A DNA stretch of 64,000 nt from Faucicola sp902506225 (GCA_902506225.1 LR733345.1:310001-374000); one strand, 5' to 3'; positions 9,009 through 18,027 are shown, numbered from the stretch's first letter. The notes: generated by a model from the sequence alone, not told the origin. Translations and numbers: made by a program.

Positions 9009-11129
9009 ATGAAAGTTGGCGAATATAAGCTAAAAGACCAAGCCATTATCCTGAACGAAGGGCGCGCCGTCCAAACTATTTTGGTCAAAAACACCGGCGA
9101 TAGACCGATTCAAATCGGCTCTCACTACCATTTTGCCGAAGCCAATGACGCACTGGCGTTTGACCGTGACAAGGCGCTTGGGTTTCGCTTAAATATTTTA
9201 TCGGGTACGGCAGTGCGCTTTGAGCCCGGGCAAGCGCGGACAGTTGAACTGGTCGAGTTTGGTGGCAACAAGGCGATTTTTGGGTTTGCTGGGCGGGTGA
9301 TGGGGCAAGCCACCGCATCTATTGATACCGCAAGTTTACCAAAATCACAAAAAACCGTACCCCGCCAAATGTATGCCGAGCATTTTGGCTTAACCGTGGG
9401 CGATAAACTGCGCCTTGCTGATACCGAGCTGTGGCTCGAAGTGGAAAAAGACTTTACCAGCTATGGTGAAGAGGTCAAATTTGGCGGTGGCAAAGTAATT
9501 CGTGATGGCATGGGGCAAGGTCAGCGCCCGTTTGCCGAAGTGGCTGATACCGTGATTACCAACGCGCTTATTTTGGATTATACCGGGATTTATAAAGCCG
9601 ATGTGGCGATAAAAGACAGCCGAATTTGGGCGATTGGCAAGGCGGGCAACCCCGATATTCAGCCCAATGTCACCATTGCCATTGGCGCAAGCACCGAGAT
9701 TATTGCAGGGGAAGGCAAAATTTTGACCGCGGGCGGGATTGATACGCATATTCACTTTATCGCGCCACAGCAGGCGGAGGTTGCCTTGATGTCTGGGGTG
9801 ACCACCATGATTGGCGGTGGTTCAGGGCCTGCGCAAGGCACGCTTGCTACCACCTGCACCAACGGCAAATACCATATCGAAACCATGCTCAAAGCCCTTG
9901 ATGATATTCCCATGAACATTGGGCTACTGGGCAAAGGCAATGTCAGCTTGCCTCAGCCGATTATCGAGCAAATCGAAGCGGGCGTGGTCGGGCTAAAACT
10001 GCATGAAGACTGGGGCACTACGCCGCAAGTGATTGATAACTGCCTGAGCGTTGCCGAAGAGTATGATGTGCAAGTGGCGATTCATACCGATACGCTCAAC
10101 GAAAGTGGCTATCTAGAAAGCACGCTAAATGCCTTTAAAGACCGCTGTATTCACACCTTCCATACCGAAGGCGCAGGTGGCGGGCACGCCCCTGATATTT
10201 TGCGGGCGATTGGCGAGCCGCATGTGCTGCCGTCTTCGACCAACCCCACACGACCGTTTACCATCAACACCATCGATGAGCATCTCGACATGCTGATGGT
10301 CTGTCACCATTTGAGCCCTGCGATTGCCGAAGATATCGCCTTTGCTGAGAGCCGTATCCGCCAAGAAACCATCGCCGCTGAAGATATTTTGCACGATTTG
10401 GGGGCAATCTCGATGATGAGTAGCGACTCGCAAGCGATGGGACGGGTGGGCGAGGTGATTATCCGCACTTGGCAAACGGCGGATAAAATGAAGCGCCAAC
10501 GCGGATTTTTAGCACCCGATATATTAAGCCAAAATGCGTCTAACAGTGAGCTTCATGACATCGACCCAGTGACTGAAGATACAGTGACAGAAGATACAGT
10601 GACAGAAAATGACAATTTTCGCATCAAACGCTATATCGCCAAATACACCATCAATCCTGCCATTACCCACGGTATTGCCGAGGAAGTCGGTTCGGTAGAA
10701 GTCGGTAAATGGGCGGATTTGGTGCTATGGTCGCCCAAATTCTTTGGGGTCAAACCTGACACGATTTTAAAAGGTGGTAGCATCGCCGCTTACCCGATGG
10801 GTGATATCAATGCCTCCATTCCAACCCCGCAGCCGGTACATTATCGTCCGATGTTCGCAAGCCTTGGCAAAGCCACCCACCAAACCAGTATCACCTTTGT
10901 ATCCAAAATCGCCTTTGACAACAATATCCAACACAAGCTCGGTTTGCAAAAAGTGATTCGACCCGTGCAGGGTATTCGTAACATTCGCAAAAAAGATATG
11001 CGGTTTAATAGCTATTGCCCGGAGATGTCGATTAACCCAGAAACCTATGAAGTACGTGCCGATGGTGAGCTTCTCACTTGCGAGCCGTCGGCTGTGTTGC
11101 CAATGGCACAGCGGTATTTCTTGTTTTAA
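9009..11129 (+). CDS. ureBC: fused urease subunits beta and alpha (UreB-UreC)
   Basis: One uninterrupted 706-codon frame joins urease beta (residues 1-100, with DRPIQIGSHYHFAEAN) to alpha (from about residue 114). The two are linked by about 18 residues rich in A, S and T, with no stop and no ribosome site in between. All catalytic residues of alpha are present: nickel ligands His247, His249, carbamylated Lys330, His359, His385, Asp473, and catalytic His332 and His433. The enzyme hydrolyses urea to ammonia and carbamate in the cytosol. Residues ~503-533 carry an insert ending in three copies of a T-V-T-E-D/N unit just before the conserved NDNFRIKRYIAKYT, probably a surface loop. Separate ureB and ureC genes are the norm in proteobacteria, so this architecture is unusual. 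Confidence 0.95.
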   Translation: MKVGEYKLKDQAIILNEGRAVQTILVKNTGDRPIQIGSHYHFAEANDALAFDRDKALGFRLNILSGTAVRFEPGQARTVELVEFGGNKAIFGFAGRVMGQATASIDTASLPKSQKTVPRQMYAEHFGLTVGDKLRLADTELWLEVEKDFTSYGEEVKFGGGKVIRDGMGQGQRPFAEVADTVITNALILDYTGIYKADVAIKDSRIWAIGKAGNPDIQPNVTIAIGASTEIIAGEGKILTAGGIDTHIHFIAPQQAEVALMSGVTTMIGGGSGPAQGTLATTCTNGKYHIETMLKALDDIPMNIGLLGKGNVSLPQPIIEQIEAGVVGLKLHEDWGTTPQVIDNCLSVAEEYDVQVAIHTDTLNESGYLESTLNAFKDRCIHTFHTEGAGGGHAPDILRAIGEPHVLPSSTNPTRPFTINTIDEHLDMLMVCHHLSPAIAEDIAFAESRIRQETIAAEDILHDLGAISMMSSDSQAMGRVGEVIIRTWQTADKMKRQRGFLAPDILSQNASNSELHDIDPVTEDTVTEDTVTENDNFRIKRYIAKYTINPAITHGIAEEVGSVEVGKWADLVLWSPKFFGVKPDTILKGGSIAAYPMGDINASIPTPQPVHYRPMFASLGKATHQTSITFVSKIAFDNNIQHKLGLQKVIRPVQGIRNIRKKDMRFNSYCPEMSINPETYEVRADGELLTCEPSAVLPMAQRYFLF
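10568..10612 (+). repeat. three tandem 15-bp repeats inside the ureC part
   Basis: Units AGTGACTGAAGATAC, AGTGACAGAAGATAC and AGTGACAGAAAATGA follow each other without spacing and encode the acidic T-V-T-E-D/N insert. The length is a multiple of three, so the frame is kept. The region is absent from standard UreC sequences that I know. Confidence 0.85.
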
Positions 11130-11158
11130 ATGGGATTTTAGCTATAAATGCCAATGTG

Positions 11159-11350
11159 ATGACTAAAACCGAACAATCTCATCTACTCTGTGATGAATGT
11201 GGTAGTGAGTTTTTTAACAATGTATCGCCAATGAAAAATCGTTGCCCAAACTGTTCGCATTGGCTGTATGGGCTTAACAACTGTGAGCATCACTTTAAAG
11301 AGGGTCGCTGTCAAAATGCGGTTGTCAAGGGCAAACTTCTAAGTAGGTAG
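11159..11350 (+). CDS. small zinc-ribbon protein in the urease operon
   Basis: This 63-residue protein has two CxxC pairs (CDEC near residue 11 and CPNC near residue 31) that form a likely zinc ribbon, followed by CEHHFKEGRC, another possible metal site. The ATG at 11159 lies 29 bases after ureBC and 21 bases before ureE, in the same direction. I do not recognise the family. Metal-binding residues and the position among nickel-handling genes suggest, but do not show, a role in urease maturation or regulation. The frame also extends upstream into the ureC end, but that extension is not needed and overlaps real coding sequence. Confidence 0.6.
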   Translation: MTKTEQSHLLCDECGSEFFNNVSPMKNRCPNCSHWLYGLNNCEHHFKEGRCQNAVVKGKLLSR

Positions 11351-11371
11351 AAAATTTAACAAAGGATAATA

Positions 11372-11932
11372 ATGAAAATTTATAATCAGCGGGTGCAACA
11401 GTTAACTCACCAACAGCAAGCAGATTTGCTCAACCAACAAGCAAACGGACAGTTTTTGCAGCTCGATTTTGACACCCGTCAGCGGTCACGCTTTCGTGCA
11501 ATCCTGCAAAATGGTGAAGCGGTCGGTATCGACTTACCACGCACAGGTACGCTCAAAGATGGTGATGTGGTGCAAAACGACACAGGCGACCTAGTGCAAA
11601 TTTTTGCCAAACCGCAAACTCTCACCAAAGTCAGCGCCGACAATGCTTTTGAACTGATGCGCGGGGCGTACCATTTGGGCAACCGTCATGTACCTTTGAT
11701 GTTGGTTCAGCATGACAATGATTACGCCCTGTACTTTGAGCCTGATTATGTGCTTGCCGATATGCTAGTGAAATTGGGCTTAACCGTGAGCGAAGTGGAA
11801 CACGCTTTTGAACCTGAAACAGGGGCATATGGGCATGGCGGTCATTCACATGGGCATGATAATCGGTTAAGCCATGCCGACACGCAAAGCGCAATCGTCG
11901 GTGATTTAACCAAAGCCACGTTTTTTTCATGA
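11372..11932 (+). CDS. ureE: urease accessory nickel chaperone UreE
   Basis: UreE delivers Ni2+ to the UreG/UreF/UreD complex. The 186-residue product has the N-terminal beta domain (RSRFRAILQNGEAVGIDLPR), the peptide-binding/metal region with GAYHLGNRHVPLM, and a His-rich tail (YGHGGHSHGHDNRLSHAD) that should bind several nickel ions. The start has AAAGGATAAT upstream. Its stop overlaps the ureF start by four bases (ATGA), so translation of the two is probably coupled. Confidence 0.94.
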   Translation: MKIYNQRVQQLTHQQQADLLNQQANGQFLQLDFDTRQRSRFRAILQNGEAVGIDLPRTGTLKDGDVVQNDTGDLVQIFAKPQTLTKVSADNAFELMRGAYHLGNRHVPLMLVQHDNDYALYFEPDYVLADMLVKLGLTVSEVEHAFEPETGAYGHGGHSHGHDNRLSHADTQSAIVGDLTKATFFS

Positions 11933-12765
11933 AAACAATGACAGCAACGTCGCACCTCACACAGACGACGCAGCCACAACAATTGCTTAAGCTGATGATG
12001 CTGGCGTCGAGCAATTTGCCGATTGGTAGTTATACCTATTCCCAAGGCGTGGAGTCTGCCATTGAGCAAGGCTTTATCCATGATGAAGCCAGTAGTTTGG
12101 CGTTTTTGCAGGCGTATCAACAAGAGGTCTTACTCAATTTTGAACTGCCGCTGATGGCAAGTATGATGCACTTGTCAGCGCAAAAAACTCACCACAGCTT
12201 GGTGGATAGTCTAGCCAACTTTTATGGGGCAAGCCGTGATAGCCATGAGTTTTTATTAGAGAGTCAACAATTGGCGCAGGCATTTTGTGCCTGGCTCGAT
12301 GGCGTGCTAGACCTTGCGATGCCACAAGATTGGATAGCGCAAGGCTATTTACCGTTATTCGCTCGCTTGGCGTATTTTTGGCAACTGCCGATAGCCGATA
12401 GCTTGACGACCTATGCGTTTGCTCAAATGGAAAATCTGACCTTGGCGATTGTCAAAACCTTGCCGCTGGGACAAATGGCAGGGCAGCGTATTATTTGGCA
12501 ATTGGGGCAAGCGATGGATGAACCGATTGCCAAGCTTTGCCAAACGCAAGCCAGCAAAGTCAAAACGGCATTGACAGCCATCCATCATCGGCAAGCGGTT
12601 GTGGCTAAGCTACAAGACATTGCGCCACAATTTTTACAAGCACAGCAGCATGCCCAAACATTACTGATTTTAATCAAACACTTGCAACTATCAGCATCTG
12701 TACCGTCGTTGGCAGAATTATCCTGTCATCATGAACAACAATACAGTCGTCTGTTTCGTTCCTAA
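11929..12765 (+). CDS. ureF: urease accessory protein UreF
   Basis: UreF bridges UreD and UreG and gates nickel insertion into apo-urease. The all-helical protein of 278 residues carries the conserved LPIGSYTYSQGVESAIEQGF near residue 27 and the central segment on dimerisation helices (LPLGQMAGQRI). It is longer than the usual 225-235 residues, mainly at the C-terminus (a Q- and H-rich helix) and by a short N-terminal T/Q-rich stretch. The start overlaps the ureE stop by four bases; an in-frame ATG nine bases later is an alternative start. ureG follows after 50 bases. Confidence 0.92.
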   Translation: MKTMTATSHLTQTTQPQQLLKLMMLASSNLPIGSYTYSQGVESAIEQGFIHDEASSLAFLQAYQQEVLLNFELPLMASMMHLSAQKTHHSLVDSLANFYGASRDSHEFLLESQQLAQAFCAWLDGVLDLAMPQDWIAQGYLPLFARLAYFWQLPIADSLTTYAFAQMENLTLAIVKTLPLGQMAGQRIIWQLGQAMDEPIAKLCQTQASKVKTALTAIHHRQAVVAKLQDIAPQFLQAQQHAQTLLILIKHLQLSASVPSLAELSCHHEQQYSRLFRS

Positions 12766-12815
12766 AACCGCTGTCTTTAACAACCCGTCTTTAACATCAA
12801 TCACAAGGAAACACC

Positions 12816-13517
12816 ATGACTGGCTTTACCCAAAAAAACCCAACCCAAGCGCCTTGCTTATCCCCGTTACGCCTTGGTATTGGCGGGCCTGTTGGCTCTG
12901 GCAAAACCGCTTTGACCTTAAGTTTGTGTCGCCGTCTCAAAGATGTGTACAACATGGCGGTGATTACCAACGATATTTATACCAAAGAAGATTCGGAGTT
13001 TTTGACCCGCCATGATGCCATGCCCGCTGAGCGGATTATCGGCGTGGAAACGGGCGGCTGTCCGCACACAGCGATTCGTGAAGATGCGTCGATTAATCTT
13101 AATGCCGTGGCCACTTTGCAAAATCGCTTTGACGGTCTTGAGCTGATTATCATTGAGTCGGGCGGTGATAACTTGGCGGCGACCTTTAGCCCAGAGTTGT
13201 CGGATTTGACTATTTATGTGATTGATGTGAGTGCAGGCGACAAAATCCCCCGCAAAGGTGGACCTGGGATTACCAAATCAGATTTGCTGATTATCAATAA
13301 AACTGACCTTGCGCCACTTGTGGGCGCGGATTTGTCGATTATGGATAAAGACGCCAAAAAAATGCGCGGCGATAAGCCGTTTGTGTTTAGCAACATGAAA
13401 ACTCAAGACGGTTTGGATGACATTATCAAATTTATCCAACAACAGGGCATGCTAAGAGCGCTAGAGATTCCGTCACAGCCGGTACAACATTTACCAAGCT
13501 CAAGCGAAAATATGTAA
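12816..13517 (+). CDS. ureG: urease accessory GTPase UreG
   Basis: UreG is a SIMIBI-class GTPase whose nickel-bound dimer hands the metal to apo-urease. The 233-residue product shows the P-loop GGPVGSGKT at residues 23-31, the CPH nickel-binding motif at residues 82-84 (VETGGCPHTAIRED), the switch region ESGGDNLAATFSPEL, and NKTD for guanine recognition. An N-terminal stretch of ~15 residues is extra. AAGGAAAC before the ATG is a good ribosome site. Confidence 0.96.
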   Translation: MTGFTQKNPTQAPCLSPLRLGIGGPVGSGKTALTLSLCRRLKDVYNMAVITNDIYTKEDSEFLTRHDAMPAERIIGVETGGCPHTAIREDASINLNAVATLQNRFDGLELIIIESGGDNLAATFSPELSDLTIYVIDVSAGDKIPRKGGPGITKSDLLIINKTDLAPLVGADLSIMDKDAKKMRGDKPFVFSNMKTQDGLDDIIKFIQQQGMLRALEIPSQPVQHLPSSSENM

Positions 13518-13544
13518 AAAATGCGATAAAATCAAGGAGACATA

Positions 13545-14201
13545 ATGAAAACTTTAACCCAAAAAACAACCCAAAAAACGGTGTTGGCAACCGCGCTTGT
13601 TAGCCTTTCAAGTGTGGCAATGGCGCATGTCGGTCATGGTTTAACCCATCATGCAGGTGCAAGTTCGGTGGATTTAATGGCTGCCGTCACCGCAGGACTC
13701 ATGCACCCTATCTCAGGTCTTGACCACGTGGTGCTTGCAGTTGGCATGGGCATGGTGTTTGCCCGTCACAAAAAACTGGGTTTAGGCTTATTGGTGACGA
13801 GCTTACTGTTAGGCTTTGCTTTGGTGCAACTATCTCATGTGGCGATTGGCTCATCGATCATTGAAGGTGCGATTTTGCTATCGGTGGTGTTGACAGCGGT
13901 CGCAGTTTTGGCGCAGCGCACCAAGATAGCACAAGCCAATCAAAAAAGCTTTTCGCTCATAATGGCGATCAGCTTATTTGGTTTGACGCTGTTTCATGGT
14001 ATGGCGCATGCTGTGGAGATGCCAGTCAGTAGCGTGAGTCAAGGGTTTGGCTTAGGCATGATAACCGCGATGTCCGCCTTGTTTGCTGTGGGTGCAGGGG
14101 TGATGAATTGGGTAAAAGCACAATCCCATGCGCATCCCAAGCTGTCTTGGCTACCTTCAATCATGGCGGCATTGGGCATGGCACTGGTCTTGGCTAACTA
14201 G
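13545..14201 (+). CDS. ureJ: HupE/UreJ-family membrane protein, probable nickel permease
   Basis: The protein has 218 residues with an N-terminal signal or first helix (ending SSVAMAHVGHG) and about six more hydrophobic segments. The family motif HPISGLDHVVLAVGMG and a second histidine motif (LFHGMAHAVEMP) are kept; these histidines are believed to bind Ni2+. Family members supply nickel to hydrogenase or urease. It is the last gene of the urease cluster, 27 bases after ureG, with an AAGGAGA ribosome site, and is followed by a terminator. Confidence 0.9.
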   Translation: MKTLTQKTTQKTVLATALVSLSSVAMAHVGHGLTHHAGASSVDLMAAVTAGLMHPISGLDHVVLAVGMGMVFARHKKLGLGLLVTSLLLGFALVQLSHVAIGSSIIEGAILLSVVLTAVAVLAQRTKIAQANQKSFSLIMAISLFGLTLFHGMAHAVEMPVSSVSQGFGLGMITAMSALFAVGAGVMNWVKAQSHAHPKLSWLPSIMAALGMALVLAN

Positions 14202-14232
14202 CGATTAAATAGGGATTAACAACATTTTTGAT

Positions 14233-14266
14233 AAAAAGTGCAGGCTGTCTGGCTTGCACTTTTTTT
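14233..14266 (+). terminator. rho-independent terminator after ureJ
   Basis: A ten-base stem (AAAAAGTGCA with TGCACTTTTT) around a 12-base loop is followed by a run of T. It closes the urease operon 32 bases after the ureJ stop. Confidence 0.85.
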
Positions 14267-14695
14267 ATGCAACAAATTGGGTAATGTCATAAAGACACTG
14301 GCGATAAAGCGTTGTTTAGCGTCAATCAATGTTAGATGAATGCCATAGGAATGCTAGAGCAATGTCAAATAAATGACAGATGAATGGTAATAGTGCAAAA
14401 AACACCCCTAGTTCATCAGATTGGTGAAATCGCTAAGGTTGCCAAAGTTTGCCCATTTTTTACCTAGTAGCAGCATTTAGCCAATGGACGATTGTTTAAA
14501 ATAACTGCTTTTAACTATACCAATTCAACCTTTTGATTTAATTGGAAAAATTTTCAAAAATAGCTTTTAATATGCAGATTGGCACACTAATTGAATTGTC
14601 ACTATAGTCAGTTAAGACAACCAGCAACCGATAGCCAAAGCCTATCCGTTACGCCCTACCTTAAAACGGCAATCCATCTATTTTAGGAGTGACAC
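14267..14695 (+). other. AT-rich intergenic region upstream of urtA
   Basis: I see no gene in these 429 bases. The region contains the candidate urt promoter signals at 14579-14608 and a ribosome site (TAGGAGTGACAC) just before urtA. Several short near-repeats of AATGNNAGATGAATG type lie at 14325-14385; I see no other structure. Confidence 0.6.
14579..14608 (+). promoter_or_regulatory. candidate urt promoter (overlapping sigma-70 and sigma-54-like elements)
   Basis: TTGGCA at 14579-14584 and TATAGT at 14603-14608 are 18 bases apart and look like a sigma-70 promoter. The same place reads TGGCAC-ACTAA-TTGAA, which fits the sigma-54 spacing exactly but has A instead of the nearly invariant C in the -12 GC. 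The urtA start is 88 bases downstream. A nitrogen-regulated start is plausible because the urease operon next door has a perfect sigma-54 site. Confidence 0.4.
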
Positions 14696-16048
14696 ATGTT
14701 AGACAAAAAAACCACCGAGCTAACCACGACTGAGCGTCAATTAAGCCGTCGTGCATTTGGCAGATCCTTGGTTGCCCTAGCGGTAACGGGCAGTATGATG
14801 TTGACAGGTTGTTCAAAACCGCAATCATCAAGTGATGCCAAACCAGCCAGTGGCACGTCAACCACTGCTGCCACCGGTAGTGCGCCTGCCCCTAGCAATG
14901 GTGATACCATCAAAGTGGGTATCTTGCATTCACTCTCAGGTACCATGGCAATTTCTGAAACATCGCTTAAAGACACCGCATTGATGGCGATTGACGAAAT
15001 CAATGCCAAAGGTGGGGTGATGGGCAAAAAACTTGAGCCTGTGGTTGTCGACCCTGCCTCAGACTGGCCATTGTTCGCCGAAAAAACGCGCCAGCTAATA
15101 ACACAAGACAAAGTCGCGGTTATCTTTGGTTGCTGGACATCAGTTTCTCGTAAATCCGTGTTGCCTGTGGTTGAAGAATTAAACGGTTTATTATTCTACC
15201 CTGTGCAGTACGAAGGACAAGAGCAGTCCAAAAACATCTTTTATACTGGCGCCGCACCCAACCAACAAGCCATTCCTGCGGTTGAATACTTGATGTCACC
15301 AGAAGGCGGCGGTGCCAAACGCTTCGTCTTACTGGGTACTGACTATGTGTACCCCCGTACCACCAATAAGATTTTACGGGCGTTCTTAAAGTCTAAAGGC
15401 GTGGCAGATAGCGACATCATGGAAGAATATACCCCATTTGGCTTTAACAACTACCAAACCATCGTGGGTAATATCAAAAAATTCTCAGCGGGTAAAAAGA
15501 CCGCGGTTATCTCCACCATCAATGGCGACTCAAACGTCCCCTTCTACCGTGAGCTTGGTAACCAAGGCATCAAAGCGGCGGATATTCCTGTGATGGCGTT
15601 CTCTGTGGGCGAAGAAGAACTTCGCGGTATCGACACCACCCCATTAGTCGGACACTTGGCAGCATGGAACTACTTTCAATCGCTCAAAAACCCTGTAAAC
15701 ATCAAGTTTGTGAACGCTTATAAAAAATACGCCATTGACCACAAACTGCCAAATGCCGATAAAGTAGTGACCAATGATCCCATGGAAGCCACCTATGTGG
15801 GTATCAATATGTGGAAACAAGCGGTTGAAAAAGCGGGCTCCACCGATGTGGATAAAGTCCGTGCTGCCATGGCAGGTCAAAGCTTTGCCGCGCCATCGGG
15901 CTACACGCTAACCATGGATGCCGAAAATCACCACTTACACAAACCTGTGATGATTGGGCAAATCCGTGCCGATGGTCAGTTTGATGTGGTTTACAAAACC
16001 AAAGATACCATTAGAGCTGAACCTTGGAGTCCTTATATCCCAAAATAA
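14696..16048 (+). CDS. urtA: urea ABC transporter substrate-binding lipoprotein UrtA
   Basis: UrtA captures urea in the periplasm for the UrtBCDE importer. The 450-residue product has a twin-arginine signal (SRRAFGRSLVALAV, Arg18-Arg19) ending in a lipobox LTGC with Cys39, so it is probably Tat-exported and lipid-anchored. A serine/threonine-rich linker follows, then a type I periplasmic-binding fold with the UrtA-specific stretches GILHSLSGTMAISETSLKD, PVQYEGQEQSKNIFYTGAAP and LLGTDYVYPRTTNKI. ATG at 14696 has GGAGTG upstream. Confidence 0.95.
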   Translation: MLDKKTTELTTTERQLSRRAFGRSLVALAVTGSMMLTGCSKPQSSSDAKPASGTSTTAATGSAPAPSNGDTIKVGILHSLSGTMAISETSLKDTALMAIDEINAKGGVMGKKLEPVVVDPASDWPLFAEKTRQLITQDKVAVIFGCWTSVSRKSVLPVVEELNGLLFYPVQYEGQEQSKNIFYTGAAPNQQAIPAVEYLMSPEGGGAKRFVLLGTDYVYPRTTNKILRAFLKSKGVADSDIMEEYTPFGFNNYQTIVGNIKKFSAGKKTAVISTINGDSNVPFYRELGNQGIKAADIPVMAFSVGEEELRGIDTTPLVGHLAAWNYFQSLKNPVNIKFVNAYKKYAIDHKLPNADKVVTNDPMEATYVGINMWKQAVEKAGSTDVDKVRAAMAGQSFAAPSGYTLTMDAENHHLHKPVMIGQIRADGQFDVVYKTKDTIRAEPWSPYIPK

Positions 16049-16121
16049 GTATCCCAAAATAAGTATGACGAAATAAGCCTTTCCAATAAGCTTGAATGAA
16101 GTTAACAATCGATGTTGTGAC

Positions 16122-16167
16122 AGCCATACCGCTTATCAATACCCCAGCTGGTATGGCTTATTTTTTT
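16122..16167 (+). terminator. hairpin with T-run between urtA and urtB
   Basis: A nine-base stem (AGCCATACC with GGTATGGCT) around a 19-base loop is followed by TATTTTTTT. A partial terminator after the binding-protein gene would give more UrtA than permease and ATPase, a common layout in ABC operons. Alternatively it ends urtA transcription fully and urtB has its own promoter in the 130 bases that follow. Confidence 0.55.
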
Positions 16168-16293
16168 GCCAAAATTTTACGATTTCAGCTTTTATTGATT
16201 TAAACATTGATTGATTTAAACATGGATCCGTCACACCACCAAACAGATGGACTAATCATAAAGACTAATCATACAAACTAAGGAGCGACCATC

Positions 16294-18027
16294 ATGCTCA
16301 ATGGTAATCATTCTCTCGGGCAGTTTTTGCAAAAAAGTAAAAAAATTGTGCTCAGCATGTCGCTAGCGACCACGATGGGCATTGCGTTGCCAAGCGTGAG
16401 TAATGCACAGGCAAGTATCGCTTCGGCCACTACGATAACCAGTACAGTAACCACAGCAGCCTCAAGCACCTCAGACACCAGCACGGCAGCTACAAGATCC
16501 ACAGCCAGCGCAGGCGATGATATTCAAAAATTCGTAGCCGCCGATTTTGCGGGGCGTCAAGCCATGCTCAACAACTGGACAGGCACGAGCCAATCCTATG
16601 ACAAACTGGTTGAGCTGATTAACAAAGACGAGCTGTACCGTGATGATGCCGGCAATGTCTATACTTTAGAAAACACTGACCAACTCTACAGTTATCCTGC
16701 GCATACCTTGGTAAGCAATTGGCCAAGCGACCTAAACCAAGTCACACTCAATAACGCGCTGCGTTCGGCGTTGACACTAGGGCAGACCAAAGCCAAACTC
16801 AAATCTGACGATGCCAGCGAGCGCCTTAAAGCGGTGGATATCCTAGCCGACAATATCGCCACGCTCGATAAAAAAACCGTTGCCGATATTTATGCCAATG
16901 AAAAAGACAGTACGGTAAAAGCAGCATTGGCGCAACTGCAAGCGCGTATGGATTTGCAATCGGGCGATGAGATGACCCAGATTGCGGCATTAAAAACCTT
17001 GGCGTCCAGTAACAGCCCCGATGTGTTAGCCGATATCGAAGGGATAGCAAAACAAACCAGCCATTCACCCGAGCTCAAACAAGCCTTACAAACGACCCAA
17101 GACAAAGTCAAATCGCGTATCAAAGCCAGTGAGTGGACAGGACACGTGTTTTCTGGCTTCAGCACCGCCAGTATTTTGTTGTTGGCGGCGTTGGGACTTG
17201 CCATTACTTACGGTCTATTGGGTGTCATTAACATGGCGCATGGTGAGCTCATTATGATTGGTGCCTATACCACCTATGTGGTGCAAAGTTTTTTTAAAAG
17301 CCATTTGGCAGGCTATGTCGATTGGTACATGCTTGCCGCGATTCCACTGGCGTTTTTGGTGAGTGCTGTCATTGGCATGATTATTGAGCGGGTAGTGATA
17401 CGTCCGCTGTATGGCAGACAGTTGGAAACCTTGCTTGCCACGTTTGGGGTGAGTTTGATTCTGATGCAGTTAGTTCGCATGATTTTTGGGGCGCAAAACG
17501 TCGAAGTCTCCAATATTTCATGGCTAAGCGGCGCTGTCGCCTTGACCCCAAGCTTGATGTTGCCATACAACCGTATTGCCATTATCGGTTTTACCATTAT
17601 CGTATTGTTATTACTGGTGTTTTTACTCAAATACACCCGCTTTGGTCTGTTTGTACGTGCCGTGACCCAAAATCGGCAAATGGCGCGCGCGGTGGGTATT
17701 CGCTCGGCGCGTGTCGATATGATGGCGTTTGGGCTCGGCTCTGGCTTGGCAGGTTTGGCAGGCTGTGCTTTGGCGCAAGTGGGCAACGTCGGTCCTGATT
17801 TGGGGCAAAACTACATCATCGATGCTTTCTTGGTGGTGGTGGTCGGCGGTGTCGGTCAAATTTGGGGGGCAGTACTGGCCGCCTTGGGTCTAGGCGTGAG
17901 TGGCACGGTGCTTGAGATTGGCATGGGTGCGGTGATTGCCAAAATTATTTTGTTGGTGCTGGTAGTGCTATTTATCCAAAAACGCCCACAAGGTCTGTTT
18001 GCCCTTAAAGGTCGCTTTGTCGAGTAA
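16294..18027 (+). CDS. urtB: urea ABC transporter permease UrtB
   Basis: The product has 577 residues: a signal peptide (cleavage near VSNAQA), a T/S/A-rich stretch, a periplasmic domain with HEAT-like alpha repeats to about residue 280, then a LivH-type permease with eight or so helices (TYGLLGVINMAHGELIMIGA, VRAVTQNRQMARAVGIRSAR, the EAA-like loop). The large N-terminal periplasmic domain is typical of UrtB and distinguishes it from LivH of branched-chain amino-acid transporters. The ribosome site AAGGAGCGACC precedes the ATG. It is followed by urtC. Confidence 0.93.
   Translation: MLNGNHSLGQFLQKSKKIVLSMSLATTMGIALPSVSNAQASIASATTITSTVTTAASSTSDTSTAATRSTASAGDDIQKFVAADFAGRQAMLNNWTGTSQSYDKLVELINKDELYRDDAGNVYTLENTDQLYSYPAHTLVSNWPSDLNQVTLNNALRSALTLGQTKAKLKSDDASERLKAVDILADNIATLDKKTVADIYANEKDSTVKAALAQLQARMDLQSGDEMTQIAALKTLASSNSPDVLADIEGIAKQTSHSPELKQALQTTQDKVKSRIKASEWTGHVFSGFSTASILLLAALGLAITYGLLGVINMAHGELIMIGAYTTYVVQSFFKSHLAGYVDWYMLAAIPLAFLVSAVIGMIIERVVIRPLYGRQLETLLATFGVSLILMQLVRMIFGAQNVEVSNISWLSGAVALTPSLMLPYNRIAIIGFTIIVLLLLVFLLKYTRFGLFVRAVTQNRQMARAVGIRSARVDMMAFGLGSGLAGLAGCALAQVGNVGPDLGQNYIIDAFLVVVVGGVGQIWGAVLAALGLGVSGTVLEIGMGAVIAKIILLVLVVLFIQKRPQGLFALKGRFVE

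Noticed and set aside
11078..11158. Upstream extension of the zinc-ribbon frame
   Set aside because: It overlaps the ureC end in another frame; the ATG at 11159 gives a compact protein with all cysteines.
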